A stretch of DNA of 29,472 nt from UBA1124 sp963933095 (GCA_963933095.1 CAWVSV010000024.1:1-29472); one strand, 5' to 3'; positions 8,072-16,660 are shown, counted from the first letter of the stretch. Translations and numbers: made by a program. Notes: generated by a model not told the origin, from the letters alone.

Positions 8072-8698
8072 ATGGCCAGCTCAGTAAGTACTTCAAAAAA
8101 AACGTCAGGTTTTAGTATCGACCCTAGCTCTATTAAGCAGTTTCATCCGATCGCTTTAGTCGCGGATGAGTACCTAGGTTAGCTGGTTGCTACATCTATC
8201 GTCATCGACATACAAACAGGTGAGTGCTTATTTAAATCGCCAACAAGTTCGTTTTTGAGTTATTACCTGCTCAGTGGCAAAGTTGATCTGCATTATAAGA
8301 TTGATGCTAAAACAAACGATGTCAGTGATCCAGATTGCGACTACCCTCTGGATCATAAACAAACTCATCAAACCTCTGCTAAGGCGCTATTACAAGGCCA
8401 GGTATTGCAGTGCAATTGCGTCTTTATAGATCAATTGATCAGCTTGAGCTCGTCTGCCGAGTAAGGCCTAGGCGATATCGTCAGCCGCGGCGATGGAGCG
8501 CCGGTGGGTAATAACGATTAGCCGGATAGATTGATCGAATCACCACTGATGAAAAAATTATCCACCGCTGCTATGTATTCTCTGTTTGCCAAACTGGAAT
8601 ACATAGCATTGTGAGAAGGTGAAACTATTAGTTGCTACGGGCAGTCTGCAGGTTATTTTTATATTATTAAAAAAGGCCATGCTGAGGTGGGTCGGTAA
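8072..8698 (+). pseudogene. Decayed protein with two cyclic-nucleotide-binding domains
   Basis: One continuous frame from ATG 8072 reads as a tandem cNMP-binding-domain protein but is cut by TAG 8180, TAA 8462, TAG 8519, TGA 8612 and TAA 8696. The first domain is recognisable from S-I-K-Q-F-H-P-I-A-L and the jelly-roll segment YYLLSGKVDL. A linker with YPLDHKQTHQTSAKAL and FIDQL follows, typical of gammaproteobacterial proteins with two such domains. The second domain is seen in SPLMKKLS, then EGETI and YFYIIKKGHAEVGR. The 3' remainder of the second domain is gone or unrecognisable. No frameshift is needed to read all parts. Ligand-binding function cannot survive. It lies alone between the accA terminator and unrelated minus-strand genes. 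Confidence 0.8.
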
Positions 8699-8930
8699 CA
8701 TAGTAAATATAGAAAGACTTTAAATCTTTACCAGCCGTCTGTCATAACGCGTGCTCAACTGGTCATGACTCCAGTTGTTAGTAAGGGCTCCAGCAATACC
8801 TATTGCCTGCTTATATCAGCTGTTTTCTGATTGCTGAGGTTTCCGAACAAGCAACAACCCGTAAACTAGTGGGTACTAAGTTCAACCTGTTCCTTCAATA
8901 ATAGGTATCTCGAAGGGTCTAGATTTGCTA
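8699..8930. other. No gene recognised
   Basis: This stretch follows the dead cNMP-binding gene. I see no sustained reading frame, repeat or hairpin with a U-tract. It may be eroded 3' sequence of that gene, but no translated match to the domain can be read by eye. Confidence 0.5.
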
Positions 8931-9284
8931 CTACTTCGACACATTACTCTCATTTACATACCAGACGCCGTTGATCTGGTGAATACCGACAACAATTAAA
9001 GCTTGATTTTTTTCATAGTTTGCGCGCCAAACAAACCTTGAATTCTTAGGATATTTTGGATCTACAAAACCGTTCAGGTGACCAAGTAGAGTTCGGTTTT
9101 TATAGGCCCCTAAATCTTCGAGCATTAGGTTCACATCTTCGTGAAAGTCTTCTTCATTGAATTGGTCCAATTCATTATCATCAAAGCGCTTTATAAAGCC
9201 CTGATAATCACCTACTCGATCAGCCTCTAACATTTCATCAAGGTATTTTTCAGCGACTTCTAATTCTAAGTTGATACTATTCAT
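8931..9284 (-). CDS. Small acidic protein of unknown function
   Basis: About 117 residues from the ATG at 9284, preceded by an AGAG/A-rich stretch at a suitable distance. A longer TTG start at 9371 (146 residues) is open but looks less like a protein start. No signal peptide or membrane segment is visible from the chosen start. The N-terminal half is helical and acidic (E-V-A-E-K-Y-L-D-E-M-L). The C-terminal half has alternating strands ending in a W-Y-V-N-E-S segment (I-N-G-V-W-Y-V-N), a pattern seen in SnoaL/cystatin-like cone folds such as DUF4019-type proteins. That fold suggestion is weak. The gene is separated from the next minus-strand gene upstream by about 175 bases, so it is probably its own unit. 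Confidence 0.6.
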   Translation of the reverse strand: MNSINLELEVAEKYLDEMLEADRVGDYQGFIKRFDDNELDQFNEEDFHEDVNLMLEDLGAYKNRTLLGHLNGFVDPKYPKNSRFVWRANYEKNQALIVVGIHQINGVWYVNESNVSK

Positions 9285-9460
9285 TTTTTCTCTGCAGATA
9301 TTTTTTAAGTGCGATAACACGGTTGCTAGGCGCATCTTGTCTTTGTCAGCATTCGTATACCTATAAATCAAGGTACGTACGCTATATATAACGGACTGAG
9401 GAAGCTAATGACTGCCGGGCGAGATCATTTTTCTTTTATTTTCCCCTTCCTGGCTTAAAT

Positions 9461-9685
9461 CTATTTTTTAAGCGGGGTTAGTAACTCTTCCATGCCGTAG
9501 AGCTTTATCTCGTATAAAAGGCCGAGTAGCTCTCCAAGCTTGCCCTCCGGAAACCCCTTTTGCTTAAACCAAACCACATAATCTTCTGGCAAGTCCACGA
9601 GTAGCTTGCCCTTGTACTTACCAAAAGGCATAGGCATACGCGCCAGGGTCTTGAGTATTTCAGGATCAAAGGGCAGGTTTTCCAT
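9461..9685 (-). CDS. DUF3820 (QsregVF-type) small protein
   Basis: A 74-residue protein with the family hallmark M-P-F-G-K-Y-K-G (residues 19-26), then L-V-D-L-P-E-D-Y-V-V-W-F and a Leu-rich C-terminal helix. The Pfam family was named as a putative quorum-sensing-regulated virulence factor from Pseudomonas. Related F-G-K-(Y/H)-x-G segments occur in proteins of nucleic acid metabolism, but the biochemical role is not established. It starts four bases past the yciH stop and is the last gene of a three-gene minus-strand cluster. Confidence 0.85.
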   Translation of the reverse strand: MENLPFDPEILKTLARMPMPFGKYKGKLLVDLPEDYVVWFKQKGFPEGKLGELLGLLYEIKLYGMEELLTPLKK

Positions 9686-9688
9686 GCT

Positions 9689-10000
9689 TCAAGACCCCGC
9701 TAGTTTTACCGTGTGCCCCATTTTTTCCAACTCAGCTTTAAGCTTGTCGCGGTCATCGGTTTGAACTTCGATGACGCCCTCTTTAATGGTGCCGCCTGAG
9801 CCTGTGCTCTGTTTTAATTTCTTAGCAATTTTCTTTAGCTCGAGGGCATCAACTTGCAGTCCTTTAACCAACGACACGCCTTTGCCCTTGCGGCCTTTAG
9901 TTTCGCGGTGAATGCGCACGGTGCCATCGCCGGCCAGAGCAGTATCATTGATGTTTGAGGCTTTGAGGCGACCTGATTCGGTTGAATATACGAGTGCCAT
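9689..10000 (-). CDS. yciH: YciH, SUI1/eIF1-like translation factor
   Basis: A 103-residue SUI1-domain protein, related to eukaryotic eIF1. In E. coli, YciH has been linked to fidelity of start selection and general translation control, but the bacterial role is not fully settled. Visible family segments are the basic R-E-T-K-G-R-K-G-K-G-V loop (about 33-43), K-K-I-A-K-K-L-K-Q (56-64), the glycine-rich TGSGGTIKEGVIEVQ (66-80) and a C-terminal helix-strand ending G-H-T-V-K-L-A-G. It lies 6 bases after the zinc-ribbon membrane gene and 3 bases before the DUF3820 gene, so the three are co-transcribed. Confidence 0.93.
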   Translation of the reverse strand: MALVYSTESGRLKASNINDTALAGDGTVRIHRETKGRKGKGVSLVKGLQVDALELKKIAKKLKQSTGSGGTIKEGVIEVQTDDRDKLKAELEKMGHTVKLAGS

Positions 10001-10006
10001 AGCAGT

Positions 10007-10318
10007 TTATGCCTTGTCTAATTTTTGCGTGAAAATTCCGGCGACGATGGTGGCAATACCTAAACCCAGCAGCACGCGGCTGTCGATAAAGTCTACCTGC
10101 CAGAGGTGAAATAATGGCGCCAGTATGACGGTTAATAACAGGCCGATAGAGAGGACTTGATCGCCATTTTCAGGGAATAGTACTTGCTGCTCGCAGTGCG
10201 GACATGGGAAAGGCTTGCTGCCCAAAAACGCCTTGAGTGCGCCATGTTTCTGCAGCAGACTTTTGTTGATGGGCTGTTGGCAGTGAGGGCAGTGTATTGG
10301 TTTTAGCAAGAGGGCCAT
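10007..10318 (-). CDS. Zinc-ribbon protein with two membrane helices
   Basis: A 103-residue protein of no family I can name. The N-terminal half has two CPHC knuckles (C10/C13 and C39/C42) that should bind one zinc. The C-terminal half has two hydrophobic segments at about 57-73 and 82-97, ending T-Q-K-L-D-K-A. The zinc ribbon is expected on the cytoplasmic side. It is first in the cluster with yciH and the DUF3820 gene, and divergent from the channel gene at 10391, leaving 72 bases for both promoters. Confidence 0.75.
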   Translation of the reverse strand: MALLLKPIHCPHCQQPINKSLLQKHGALKAFLGSKPFPCPHCEQQVLFPENGDQVLSIGLLLTVILAPLFHLWQVDFIDSRVLLGLGIATIVAGIFTQKLDKA

Positions 10319-10390
10319 GTTAGCTTTTCATTCACATATAGGGATAATGGCATTAGTTTATCGTGTTTCCCTGAAATAGCAGAGAATTTC

Positions 10391-11197
10391 ATGTCGCAAT
10401 CCCCCTTACAGCAGAAGATCAACGAGATTATTTTTGGTTGGGAGACCCCTGCCGGGCGTCTATTTGACTTGGTATTGATCTACGCCATTGTGGTTAGCGT
10501 AGTGTTGTTGATGTTGGAATCGGTGTTGTGGATTGCGGAGCTTTATCGTCCTGAACTGCGTATTTTGGAATGGGCATTTACCGTCATATTTACTTTGGAG
10601 TACGGCGCTCGGCTCTACAGTGCCCGCAACCCTTGGAAGTACATGTGCAGTTTTTATGGTCTGGTTGACTTGCTGTCTATTTTGCCTACTTACCTAGCGC
10701 TGCTCGTGCCTGGGGCCAATCATCTGCTGATTATTCGCCTGCTGCGGGTACTGCGAATTTTTCGTATTTTGAAATTGGTTCGCTACCTGAGTGAGGCCAA
10801 TATACTGGGGCGTGCGATGGTACAGTCACGGCGCAAGATTTTGATTTTTTTCTCGACCGTGCTGGTACTGTCGACTATTTTTGGCTCGCTGATGTATGCC
10901 ATTGAGGGGCCTACTAATGGCTTTAGCAGTATCCCCAAGAGTATCTACTGGACTATTGTCACTATTACCACAGTTGGCTACGGCGATATTACTCCGCAAA
11001 CGCCGCTAGGGCAGGTGATTGCGGCACTGGCGATGTTAACCGGTTACTCTATTATTGCCATTCCCACTGGTATATTAACGGCTGAATTGGCCCAAGAGAT
11101 GCAACGCGAACGTATTGGTCAGGCCTGTAAGAACTGCAATAAAAGTGGCCACGATCGCGATGCCGTGCACTGTAAATTTTGCGGCGCGAGAATGTAG
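10391..11197 (+). CDS. Voltage-gated potassium-channel-type ion transporter
   Basis: A 268-residue six-helix cation channel subunit of the inner membrane. Predicted helices S1 (about 23-44), S2 (60-76), S3 (86-105), S4 (112-131), S5 (149-171) and S6 (205-230) are visible. S4 has Arg at 116, 119, 122 and 125 and Lys128, the every-third-residue voltage-sensor spacing. The pore has TTVGYGD (193-199), the K+ selectivity filter. The C-terminus carries a zinc ribbon, C246/C249 and C261/C264, a tail often seen in proteobacterial members. Potassium selectivity is inferred from the filter; gating properties cannot be read from sequence. It is transcribed alone, divergently from the zinc-ribbon membrane gene. 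Confidence 0.92.
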   Translation: MSQSPLQQKINEIIFGWETPAGRLFDLVLIYAIVVSVVLLMLESVLWIAELYRPELRILEWAFTVIFTLEYGARLYSARNPWKYMCSFYGLVDLLSILPTYLALLVPGANHLLIIRLLRVLRIFRILKLVRYLSEANILGRAMVQSRRKILIFFSTVLVLSTIFGSLMYAIEGPTNGFSSIPKSIYWTIVTITTVGYGDITPQTPLGQVIAALAMLTGYSIIAIPTGILTAELAQEMQRERIGQACKNCNKSGHDRDAVHCKFCGARM

Positions 11198-11275
11198 TTA
11201 CCGCTATTACATCAATCTAGCCTTAAATTTGCTGTTCCTCGCTGTGCAGGTTTAAATCTGACCGGCTGCTAACGA

Positions 11276-12278
11276 TTAGTCAGTTTTCTCCAAATCAAAA
11301 ATCATCGCCGCTAAAAATCGTGAGGCTTCGGCCCCGGTTACGCAGCGATGGTCAAAGCTAATGGAGAGGGGCAGTTGTAGTCTAGGTTGAACTTTGTCGT
11401 CGATAACGGCGGCTTCAAGTGAAGTTCTCCCGGCGCCAATAATAGCGACTTGGGGCGGCACAATAATCGGGCTACCGTAGCGACCGCCTTTTTTTTCTGT
11501 TGGGTTATTACTGCTAACAACACCAAAATTTGATAGTGCGATGGTAGCGCCTTGCATATCTTTAGAGCTAATAGAGCGTTTATTAATAGCGTGTTTAAAA
11601 TGATCGAGCTGGGCTCTTATTTGGGTTAAATCCAATTTTTCTACCGAAGTTATTATGGGAACAAAAAGCCCGTCGGATGAATCTACAGCAATATACCGGC
11701 ACTTGCTGGCAGGCATTAGCGATGGCTCGACAAAGGCGTGCGCTGGTGTCTGTGCCATTGGGCCAGTCGCTTAGATCGGCATCCTCTATTAGAGTGGCGG
11801 CGGCGACATTGGCGCGCGAGCTGCTCATGACTTTTGCCATGGTGCGGCGCGGTCCTTTTAATCGTTCGGAAGCGGGAAGATTTGCTGCGCTCGGATTAGG
11901 GATCTTATCAGCTGGGTTATCAGGTATAGGGTCATTGTGTTTTGCGGCGCCAATAATAAATTCGTCGCCACTGGCGGCGGCTGATACTTTAGTGGGGGGC
12001 TCGCCAAAGACGGTGGCGTTACCTTGTTCAGGTACGTCATCCTTATAGGCCTCCTCATAGGCCAGTAGCGGCTCGCTGATATGCGCCATTTCCCCCACTT
12101 GTACGATGAGTTTATCAATGGCCCCCGCATATGGGGCAGGTATATCGACTATGGCTTTGGCGGTCTCAACGGACACTAATAACTGGTCGTATGTCACTAG
12201 GTCACCGGCGCGCACATGCCACTCAAGTACTTCGGCTTCCTGCAGACCTTCGCCTAAATCGGGTAATTTAAAGAACAT
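11276..12278 (-). pseudogene. Broken E2 acyltransferase of a second 2-oxoacid dehydrogenase
   Basis: The remnant encodes a dihydrolipoamide acyltransferase of the alpha/beta-E1 dehydrogenase type (Xanthomonas-like PDH or branched-chain type). The ATG at 12278 opens an intact lipoyl domain with E-T-A-K-A-I (K41 would be lipoylated). The frame runs through GPRRTMAKVM to A-N-A-C-Q-Q-V-P near 11690. The rest is in another frame: IAVDSSDGLFVP onward to SFDHRCVTG, which contains the catalytic His and Asp, and the stop at 11276. About 30 codons of the acyltransferase core are missing at the frame change. The peripheral subunit-binding domain expected between lipoyl and catalytic domains is also absent. 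The product cannot be a working E2. It is last in the dead operon. Confidence 0.88.
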
Positions 12279-12312
12279 TAATCAGCATCTTTAATTAGGA
12301 TTTGATATAACT

Positions 12313-12567
12313 CTAGCTAAAGCTCACCAGTTTTGCCGCCGTAATCACAATATCGCCACTAGAGGGCAGGTAGTAATGTTCATTTTTCAGTAGCGGCATG
12401 ACAGTGTCAGAGCCACAGACTCTAACTACTGGGGCTTTTAAGTCTTGAAGCGCATGCTCAGCTAGGTTGGCCGCAATTTCAGCGCCGGCGCCAAAGTTGC
12501 GCGCGGCTTTAAGGATAATAATACAGCAGCCGGTGTAGGCCACAGAGTTGTATATGGTTTTCATATC
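12313..12567 (-). pseudogene. C-terminal remnant of E1-beta of the dead dehydrogenase
   Basis: Only about the last 85 residues of a roughly 325-residue E1-beta remain. They include N-F-G-A-G-A-E-I-A-A-N-L-A-E, A-P-V-V-R-V-C-G-S-D-T-V-M-P and E-H-Y-Y-L-P-S, standard for the C-terminal domain of transketolase-like beta subunits. The N-terminal thiamine-diphosphate-contacting domain is deleted, and the remnant begins directly after the end of E1-alpha. The nearest upstream start in frame would read through the E1-alpha tail in another frame. Confidence 0.85.
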
Positions 12568-13376
12568 AAGGGGTTTGATAGCTCGCAACGGCGCGGTCGA
12601 TTTGCTGGTGACAGTGCGCGTTCAGTTCAGTCTCACGGGAGTCATTCTAGTCGCTGCGAGCGTGCAGCTGATCGCTCAACTGGATGAGAGGGTCCTGTTG
12701 TCTAGTTTTTTTAAGCTCGCTTTTTTGGCGATAGTGGCTGGCGTCGTCGGCGCTAGTGTGGTCGCTAAGACGATAACTTAGGCACTCTATTAACCCCGCT
12801 TTTACCTGCTCGCGCTCTGGCAATAGCCGCTGCGACTGGTGTCAAAATAACGCCAAAATTATTGCCATCGACTTGCACATCCGTGAATCCTGCCGCAGTT
12901 GCCTTGTCGGTCAGTTGCTTGGCGGCATATTGACGATGGCGTGGTACCGAGATGGCCCATTGGTTAGAGTTGATCACAAATACCACCGGCAATTGCCAGA
13001 CCGTTGCGAGATGCAGTGCCTCGGCAAAGTCGCCCTTACTAGCGGCGCCGTCGCCGCCGAGTGAACAGACTTAACCTCGTTTTTGATGACGAATCTTGAA
13101 GGCGCTGGCAATGCCGCAGGCGTGGGTGTACTGGGTAGATATGGGAATGCAGACGGGCACATTTTGGCGCGGACCTTTAAAATCGATGCCACGTTCATCG
13201 CCTCCCCAGTAAAGTAGCATCTCTTTTAGTCGCTCACCGCGCACTATCTGTGCGGCTTGATCGCAATAATAGGTTATAAATTCATTGTCGCCTTTGAGGT
13301 CGCTTTTGAAGCTTGTTTTGAGGTATTGCTTAAAATGCGGTGCAGAACTGCTTTGCTCGCAGACTAAATTAAACAT
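12566..13376 (-). pseudogene. Broken E1-alpha of the dead dehydrogenase
   Basis: The remnant starts with ATG at 13376 behind a good AAGGAG (13383-13388). Family segments are E-M-L-L-Y-W-G-G-D-E-R-G, then the thiamine-diphosphate motif G-G-D-G-A-A-S-K-G-D-F with V-F-V-I-N-S-N-Q-W-A. An in-frame TAA at 13071-13073 cuts between them. A one-base insertion in an A-run (plus-strand T 12800-12803) shifts the frame; in the new frame L-I-E-C-L-S-Y-R-L-S-D-H-T-S-A-D-D continues the family sequence. A further TAG lies at 12647-12649, and the natural end is probably TGA at 12566-12568. The N-terminus is also about 60 residues shorter than in homologues, suggesting an internal deletion. Confidence 0.88.
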
Positions 13377-13423
13377 TGCTAACTCCTTGCGGGCTAACAG
13401 GTTGAGCTTGTGGCTCTTGCTGT

Positions 13424-13438
13424 ATCCACCGGGTGGAT
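13424..13438. promoter_or_regulatory. Perfect 15-base palindrome between divergent genes
   Basis: ATCCACC-G-GGTGGAT is a perfect inverted repeat about 48 bases upstream of the broken E1-alpha start and 160 bases upstream of the divergent serine hydrolase start. Its size and place suit an operator for a dimeric regulator, perhaps of the former dehydrogenase operon. No regulator gene is adjacent. This is inference from symmetry and location only. Confidence 0.4.
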
Positions 13439-13598
13439 GACCGAGTTAGGGTGTTGTTACTATTGCTATAGAAATCAACACCAATTTTGAGCGGTTAGTT
13501 TGAGACCATGCTGATCTATTTGGCCCTTGTTATATGGATTTTGTAGGCTGTTTTAAGCGACAATAGCGGTCTTCATTGAGAAACGTATATTTTCAGTT

Positions 13599-14789
13599 AT
13601 GACATCAGCTAAGCCATTAGTACAAGGTTATATCGCGCCGGGTTTTGAACCGGTCGCCGCCGCCTTCGGCGAGCTTTTTCGCGATCATAGCGAGCAGGGT
13701 GCGGGCCTGGTTATTTATCGCCACGGCCAGTCACTGCTCGATATTTATGGCGGTTATCAAGATCGCGATGGGCAAGAACCGTGGAATAGCGATACTCGAG
13801 CCAATTGCTTCTCGGTCAGTAAAGGCTTGGTGGCGCTGTGTGTTATTCAACTGCTGGAGCGCGGCTGGCTGGATTTGGATGCCCCCGTGGCCGATTACTG
13901 GGACGGTTTTGAGGTAAACGGTAAAGCCGATATTAGCGTACGTCAGTTGATGAGCCATAACAGTGGTTTGTCAGCATTTCATGGGCGTTTAAAAGATAGT
14001 GAAATCTTCAGTTGGGATTCTGTCGTCGAGCGTCTTGAGGCTGAAGAACCTTGGTGGCCGCCAGGTTCAGCTCAGGGTTATTCGCCATTCGTTTATGGTT
14101 GGTTGGTAGGCGAGCTGATTTGTCGTGTCTCCGGGGCTGACAGTTTCAACGATTATTTTCAGCAGTTTGTGGCCGAACCGTTAAAGGCAAGCTGTCACTT
14201 CGGTATTCCCCTTGAGCAACAGACGAATATCGCCGCTATGGCACCGTTAAAAGTGACTAAAGGCGCAGAACACCAGGGCAGTGGCTCCAGTATTGGCGAT
14301 ATGATGAAGGCCGACCCTAAAGGGGTAGTCAATAAAGCGTTTACCAACCCTATGAGTCTAATGCTTGGCACTAACAGTCCCGAGTGGCGGGCCGCACAAG
14401 TGCCAGCAGCCAATGGCCACTGCACAGCACAGGGCTTGGCGCGAATTTATGCGGCGCTTGCCAATGGTGGCACGCTCGATGGCGAGAGTGTTTTGCAGAC
14501 ACACAGCTTAGACCATTGTTGGACTGAACTTAGCCGCGGCGACGATAAAGTGTTGGGCGCCCACTTGCGCTTTGGCTGCGGTTTTATGCTCAGCCAGCAC
14601 GATAAAGCCGACTGTCGCTTTGGACGCGGTGTCAAGGGTTTTGGGCATCCAGGTGCCGGTGGCAGCCTAGGTTTTGCCGATCCTGAATTTGGTATTGGTT
14701 TTGGCTATATTACTAACCGTATGGGTCAGGGCTTGTTAGTGGATCCACGAGCGCAGAAATTAATTGACTGCCTTTACGCTTGCCTTTAA
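13599..14789 (+). CDS. Beta-lactamase-fold serine hydrolase (class C / EstB-like esterase)
   Basis: A 396-residue member of the penicillin-binding-protein-like hydrolases that include EstB-type esterases. The SxxK nucleophile motif is S72-V-S-K75. The likely catalytic tyrosine is Y161 in G-Y-S-P-F-V-Y-G, a form common in this esterase-like branch. G-H-P-G-A-G-G-S near residue 350 takes the place of the KTG box. No signal peptide is visible, so a cytoplasmic esterase or amidase is likelier than a periplasmic beta-lactamase. The substrate cannot be predicted. It precedes slyX by 13 bases and may be co-transcribed with it. Confidence 0.9.
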   Translation: MTSAKPLVQGYIAPGFEPVAAAFGELFRDHSEQGAGLVIYRHGQSLLDIYGGYQDRDGQEPWNSDTRANCFSVSKGLVALCVIQLLERGWLDLDAPVADYWDGFEVNGKADISVRQLMSHNSGLSAFHGRLKDSEIFSWDSVVERLEAEEPWWPPGSAQGYSPFVYGWLVGELICRVSGADSFNDYFQQFVAEPLKASCHFGIPLEQQTNIAAMAPLKVTKGAEHQGSGSSIGDMMKADPKGVVNKAFTNPMSLMLGTNSPEWRAAQVPAANGHCTAQGLARIYAALANGGTLDGESVLQTHSLDHCWTELSRGDDKVLGAHLRFGCGFMLSQHDKADCRFGRGVKGFGHPGAGGSLGFADPEFGIGFGYITNRMGQGLLVDPRAQKLIDCLYACL

Positions 14790-14802
14790 AGAGACAGAAA
14801 AA

Positions 14803-15033
14803 ATGAGTGAAATCGAGCAATTACAAGATCAACTGATCGATCTGCAAACCCGAGTCTCCTATCAGGATGACACCTTGGCGCAGCTAAACGATGTGATCAC
14901 CGAGCAAGACAGTATTATCCGTATTATGCAAAAGCAGATGATTGCACTGGCGAAAAAGCACGATGAGATGAATTATTCAGCCGAGCAGGGCAGCGCAGGA
15001 AATCCAGCAGACGAACGCCCACCACATTATTGA
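14803..15033 (+). CDS. slyX: SlyX family protein
   Basis: A 76-residue coiled-coil protein. It begins M-S-E-I-E-Q-L-Q-D-Q-L-I-D-L-Q-T-R and has heptad patterning through residue 52, then a short polar tail ending E-R-P-P-H-Y, the SlyX C-terminal signature. Its molecular role is unknown. The ATG at 14803 is chosen over upstream in-frame codons because it begins the family motif and is preceded by GAGACAG. It follows the serine hydrolase by 13 bases. The 187 bases after it, up to the convergent bepA-like gene, hold no gene that I can support. Confidence 0.92.
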   Translation: MSEIEQLQDQLIDLQTRVSYQDDTLAQLNDVITEQDSIIRIMQKQMIALAKKHDEMNYSAEQGSAGNPADERPPHY

Positions 15034-15220
15034 TTTTGAATAAGCGGCCTTTGGTTTGGGTGCCGTTAAAGCTTACGAGCGGCGATCGCTGCAGTCTACC
15101 AAGGTAAAGTCTGTCCAAGAAGTGGATTGCGTGACCACCAAGTATGGTAGAAATGCAGGTTTTGTAGAAGCAAAAATCGGCACGCTTAGAAGGGCAATAA
15201 GCTATTTCGCCTGTATGTCC

Positions 15221-16660
15221 CTAAAGTCTGGTCTTCTCTTGCATGCGCTGTACTTGCCGTAAACGCTCTTCTAATAGAGCGGTTTGCATGTAGTTTCCCT
15301 TTACCATCTTCAAGGCATGGTTAATTTGCCGTGCCGCCTTGTCATAAATGCCGTTCAAGATGAAATATTCAGATCTAGCCTTGTGGACGCCGAAAATATT
15401 TCCAGCCAAACCGTGTACCTCGGCTAGTAAATACCACACATAGGGGTCATTAGGGCGTTGGCGCGAGTAGTTAGCTAATACTTTTTCACTCTCTTGGTGC
15501 TGCCCTGCATTCATTAGCGTTTCCGCATAGGTGACGTTGAGCGGGTGGTTGTTGGGCGATTCAGCCAAGCGACTTTTAAGCACACTTAAGGTCTTTTTGT
15601 AGTTTTTTGCGGTTGATTCTATTTCAGCTTGCGCCACAAGGTAGGCGATTTTGTCGGGCTCTTTGTTCAGCAACCGCTGCAAACTTTTGCGGGCATTCTC
15701 GGTCATTCCTGCGCGCGATTGTGCCAGTGCTAAGCCATAATAGCTGGCGTCCATCGATAAGGTATTGCCCTTTATTTCACCGCTAAACCGCTGTATCGCT
15801 TTTTGCGGTGACTCTTCGTTGTCGAGGCGAATGCGGGCGCGCATCAGGTGAAAATTGGTGCTGATTAAAAATTGTTTTTTCGGATGTTTTTGAGCACGGT
15901 TGCGCGAGTCACTAATACGCTTTTCGGTGATGGGGTGGGTTAATAAAAATTCTGGCGGGCGACGGCTAAAGCGGGTGGCGTGGAGCATGCGCTCAAACAT
16001 TTTCGGCACCTCGAATGGGTCCATGCCCGCTTTAATCATGGTTTGCAGGCCGACGCGATCGGCCTCCTGCTCATTTTGGCGGCTAAAACGCAGCTGATTA
16101 TCGAGAGCCATGGCTCTTGAGGCCGACAGCGCAGCAATGCCTGCCTCGCTGCCCGCAGTGGCCATCAATACCAAACTAGCCAGTTGTGCGGCCATTAACC
16201 CCATAGAGTTGGCTTGGCGTTGCTGAACGCCGCGGGCAAAGTGACGCTGACTCAAGTGCGCCAGTTCGTGCGCAAGTACCGACGACAGTTGATGTTCTGA
16301 TTCGGCATAGAGGAAAAGTCCGGTATGCACACCGAGCACACCGCCAGGAACAGCGAAGGCGTTCATGCTTGGGTTTTCGACTATAACAGTGCTCAAACGG
16401 CGGTCATCAAGTTGACTGAACATAGCCAGTCGGCGTAACAACTGGTCTATATAATCATTCAACAGAGGGTCTGAGGACGTGGGCACGCGGCTGCGGTACA
16501 ATCGCAGCCACTCCTGCCCAAGTGCGTACTCCTGCTCGGGTGATACTATGCCACCACTGGCGCCGCCTAGGTCGGGCAAGTTATTGTCGGCGTAGCTTGG
16601 CTTGGCTATAGCGAGCACCAATACCAAAACAGATGTAAGTAAGGTTGAAAAAAGTCGCAC
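15221..16660 (-). CDS. bepA: BepA-like periplasmic M48 metalloprotease with TPR repeats
   Basis: A 479-residue periplasmic protease and chaperone for outer-membrane proteins; E. coli BepA assists LptD assembly or degrades stalled forms with the BAM machinery. A signal peptide ending near P-S-Y-A-D (cleavage about residue 24) is followed by an M48 catalytic domain. The zinc site is H131-E-L-A-H135, with E199 in N-E-Q-E-A-D-R-V-G as third ligand. TPR-like helical repeats run from about 285 to 450. The length matches E. coli BepA (487). It is divergent from the tusA-like gene, an arrangement also found in Pseudomonas. Confidence 0.93.
   Translation of the reverse strand: MRLFSTLLTSVLVLVLAIAKPSYADNNLPDLGGASGGIVSPEQEYALGQEWLRLYRSRVPTSSDPLLNDYIDQLLRRLAMFSQLDDRRLSTVIVENPSMNAFAVPGGVLGVHTGLFLYAESEHQLSSVLAHELAHLSQRHFARGVQQRQANSMGLMAAQLASLVLMATAGSEAGIAALSASRAMALDNQLRFSRQNEQEADRVGLQTMIKAGMDPFEVPKMFERMLHATRFSRRPPEFLLTHPITEKRISDSRNRAQKHPKKQFLISTNFHLMRARIRLDNEESPQKAIQRFSGEIKGNTLSMDASYYGLALAQSRAGMTENARKSLQRLLNKEPDKIAYLVAQAEIESTAKNYKKTLSVLKSRLAESPNNHPLNVTYAETLMNAGQHQESEKVLANYSRQRPNDPYVWYLLAEVHGLAGNIFGVHKARSEYFILNGIYDKAARQINHALKMVKGNYMQTALLEERLRQVQRMQEKTRL

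Noticed and set aside
9453..9473. Inverted repeat GCTTAAA / TTTAAGC at the end of the DUF3820 gene as a terminator.
   Set aside because: The stem is A/T rich and only 7 bases, and no T-run follows in the direction of transcription.
11677..12048. Plus-strand open frames across the broken E2 gene.
   Set aside because: They lie opposite readable E2 protein sequence and have no family resemblance; they are antisense shadows.
15056..15262. 68-codon plus-strand frame between slyX and the bepA-like gene.
   Set aside because: No ribosome binding site or family resemblance, and it runs into the convergent protease gene.
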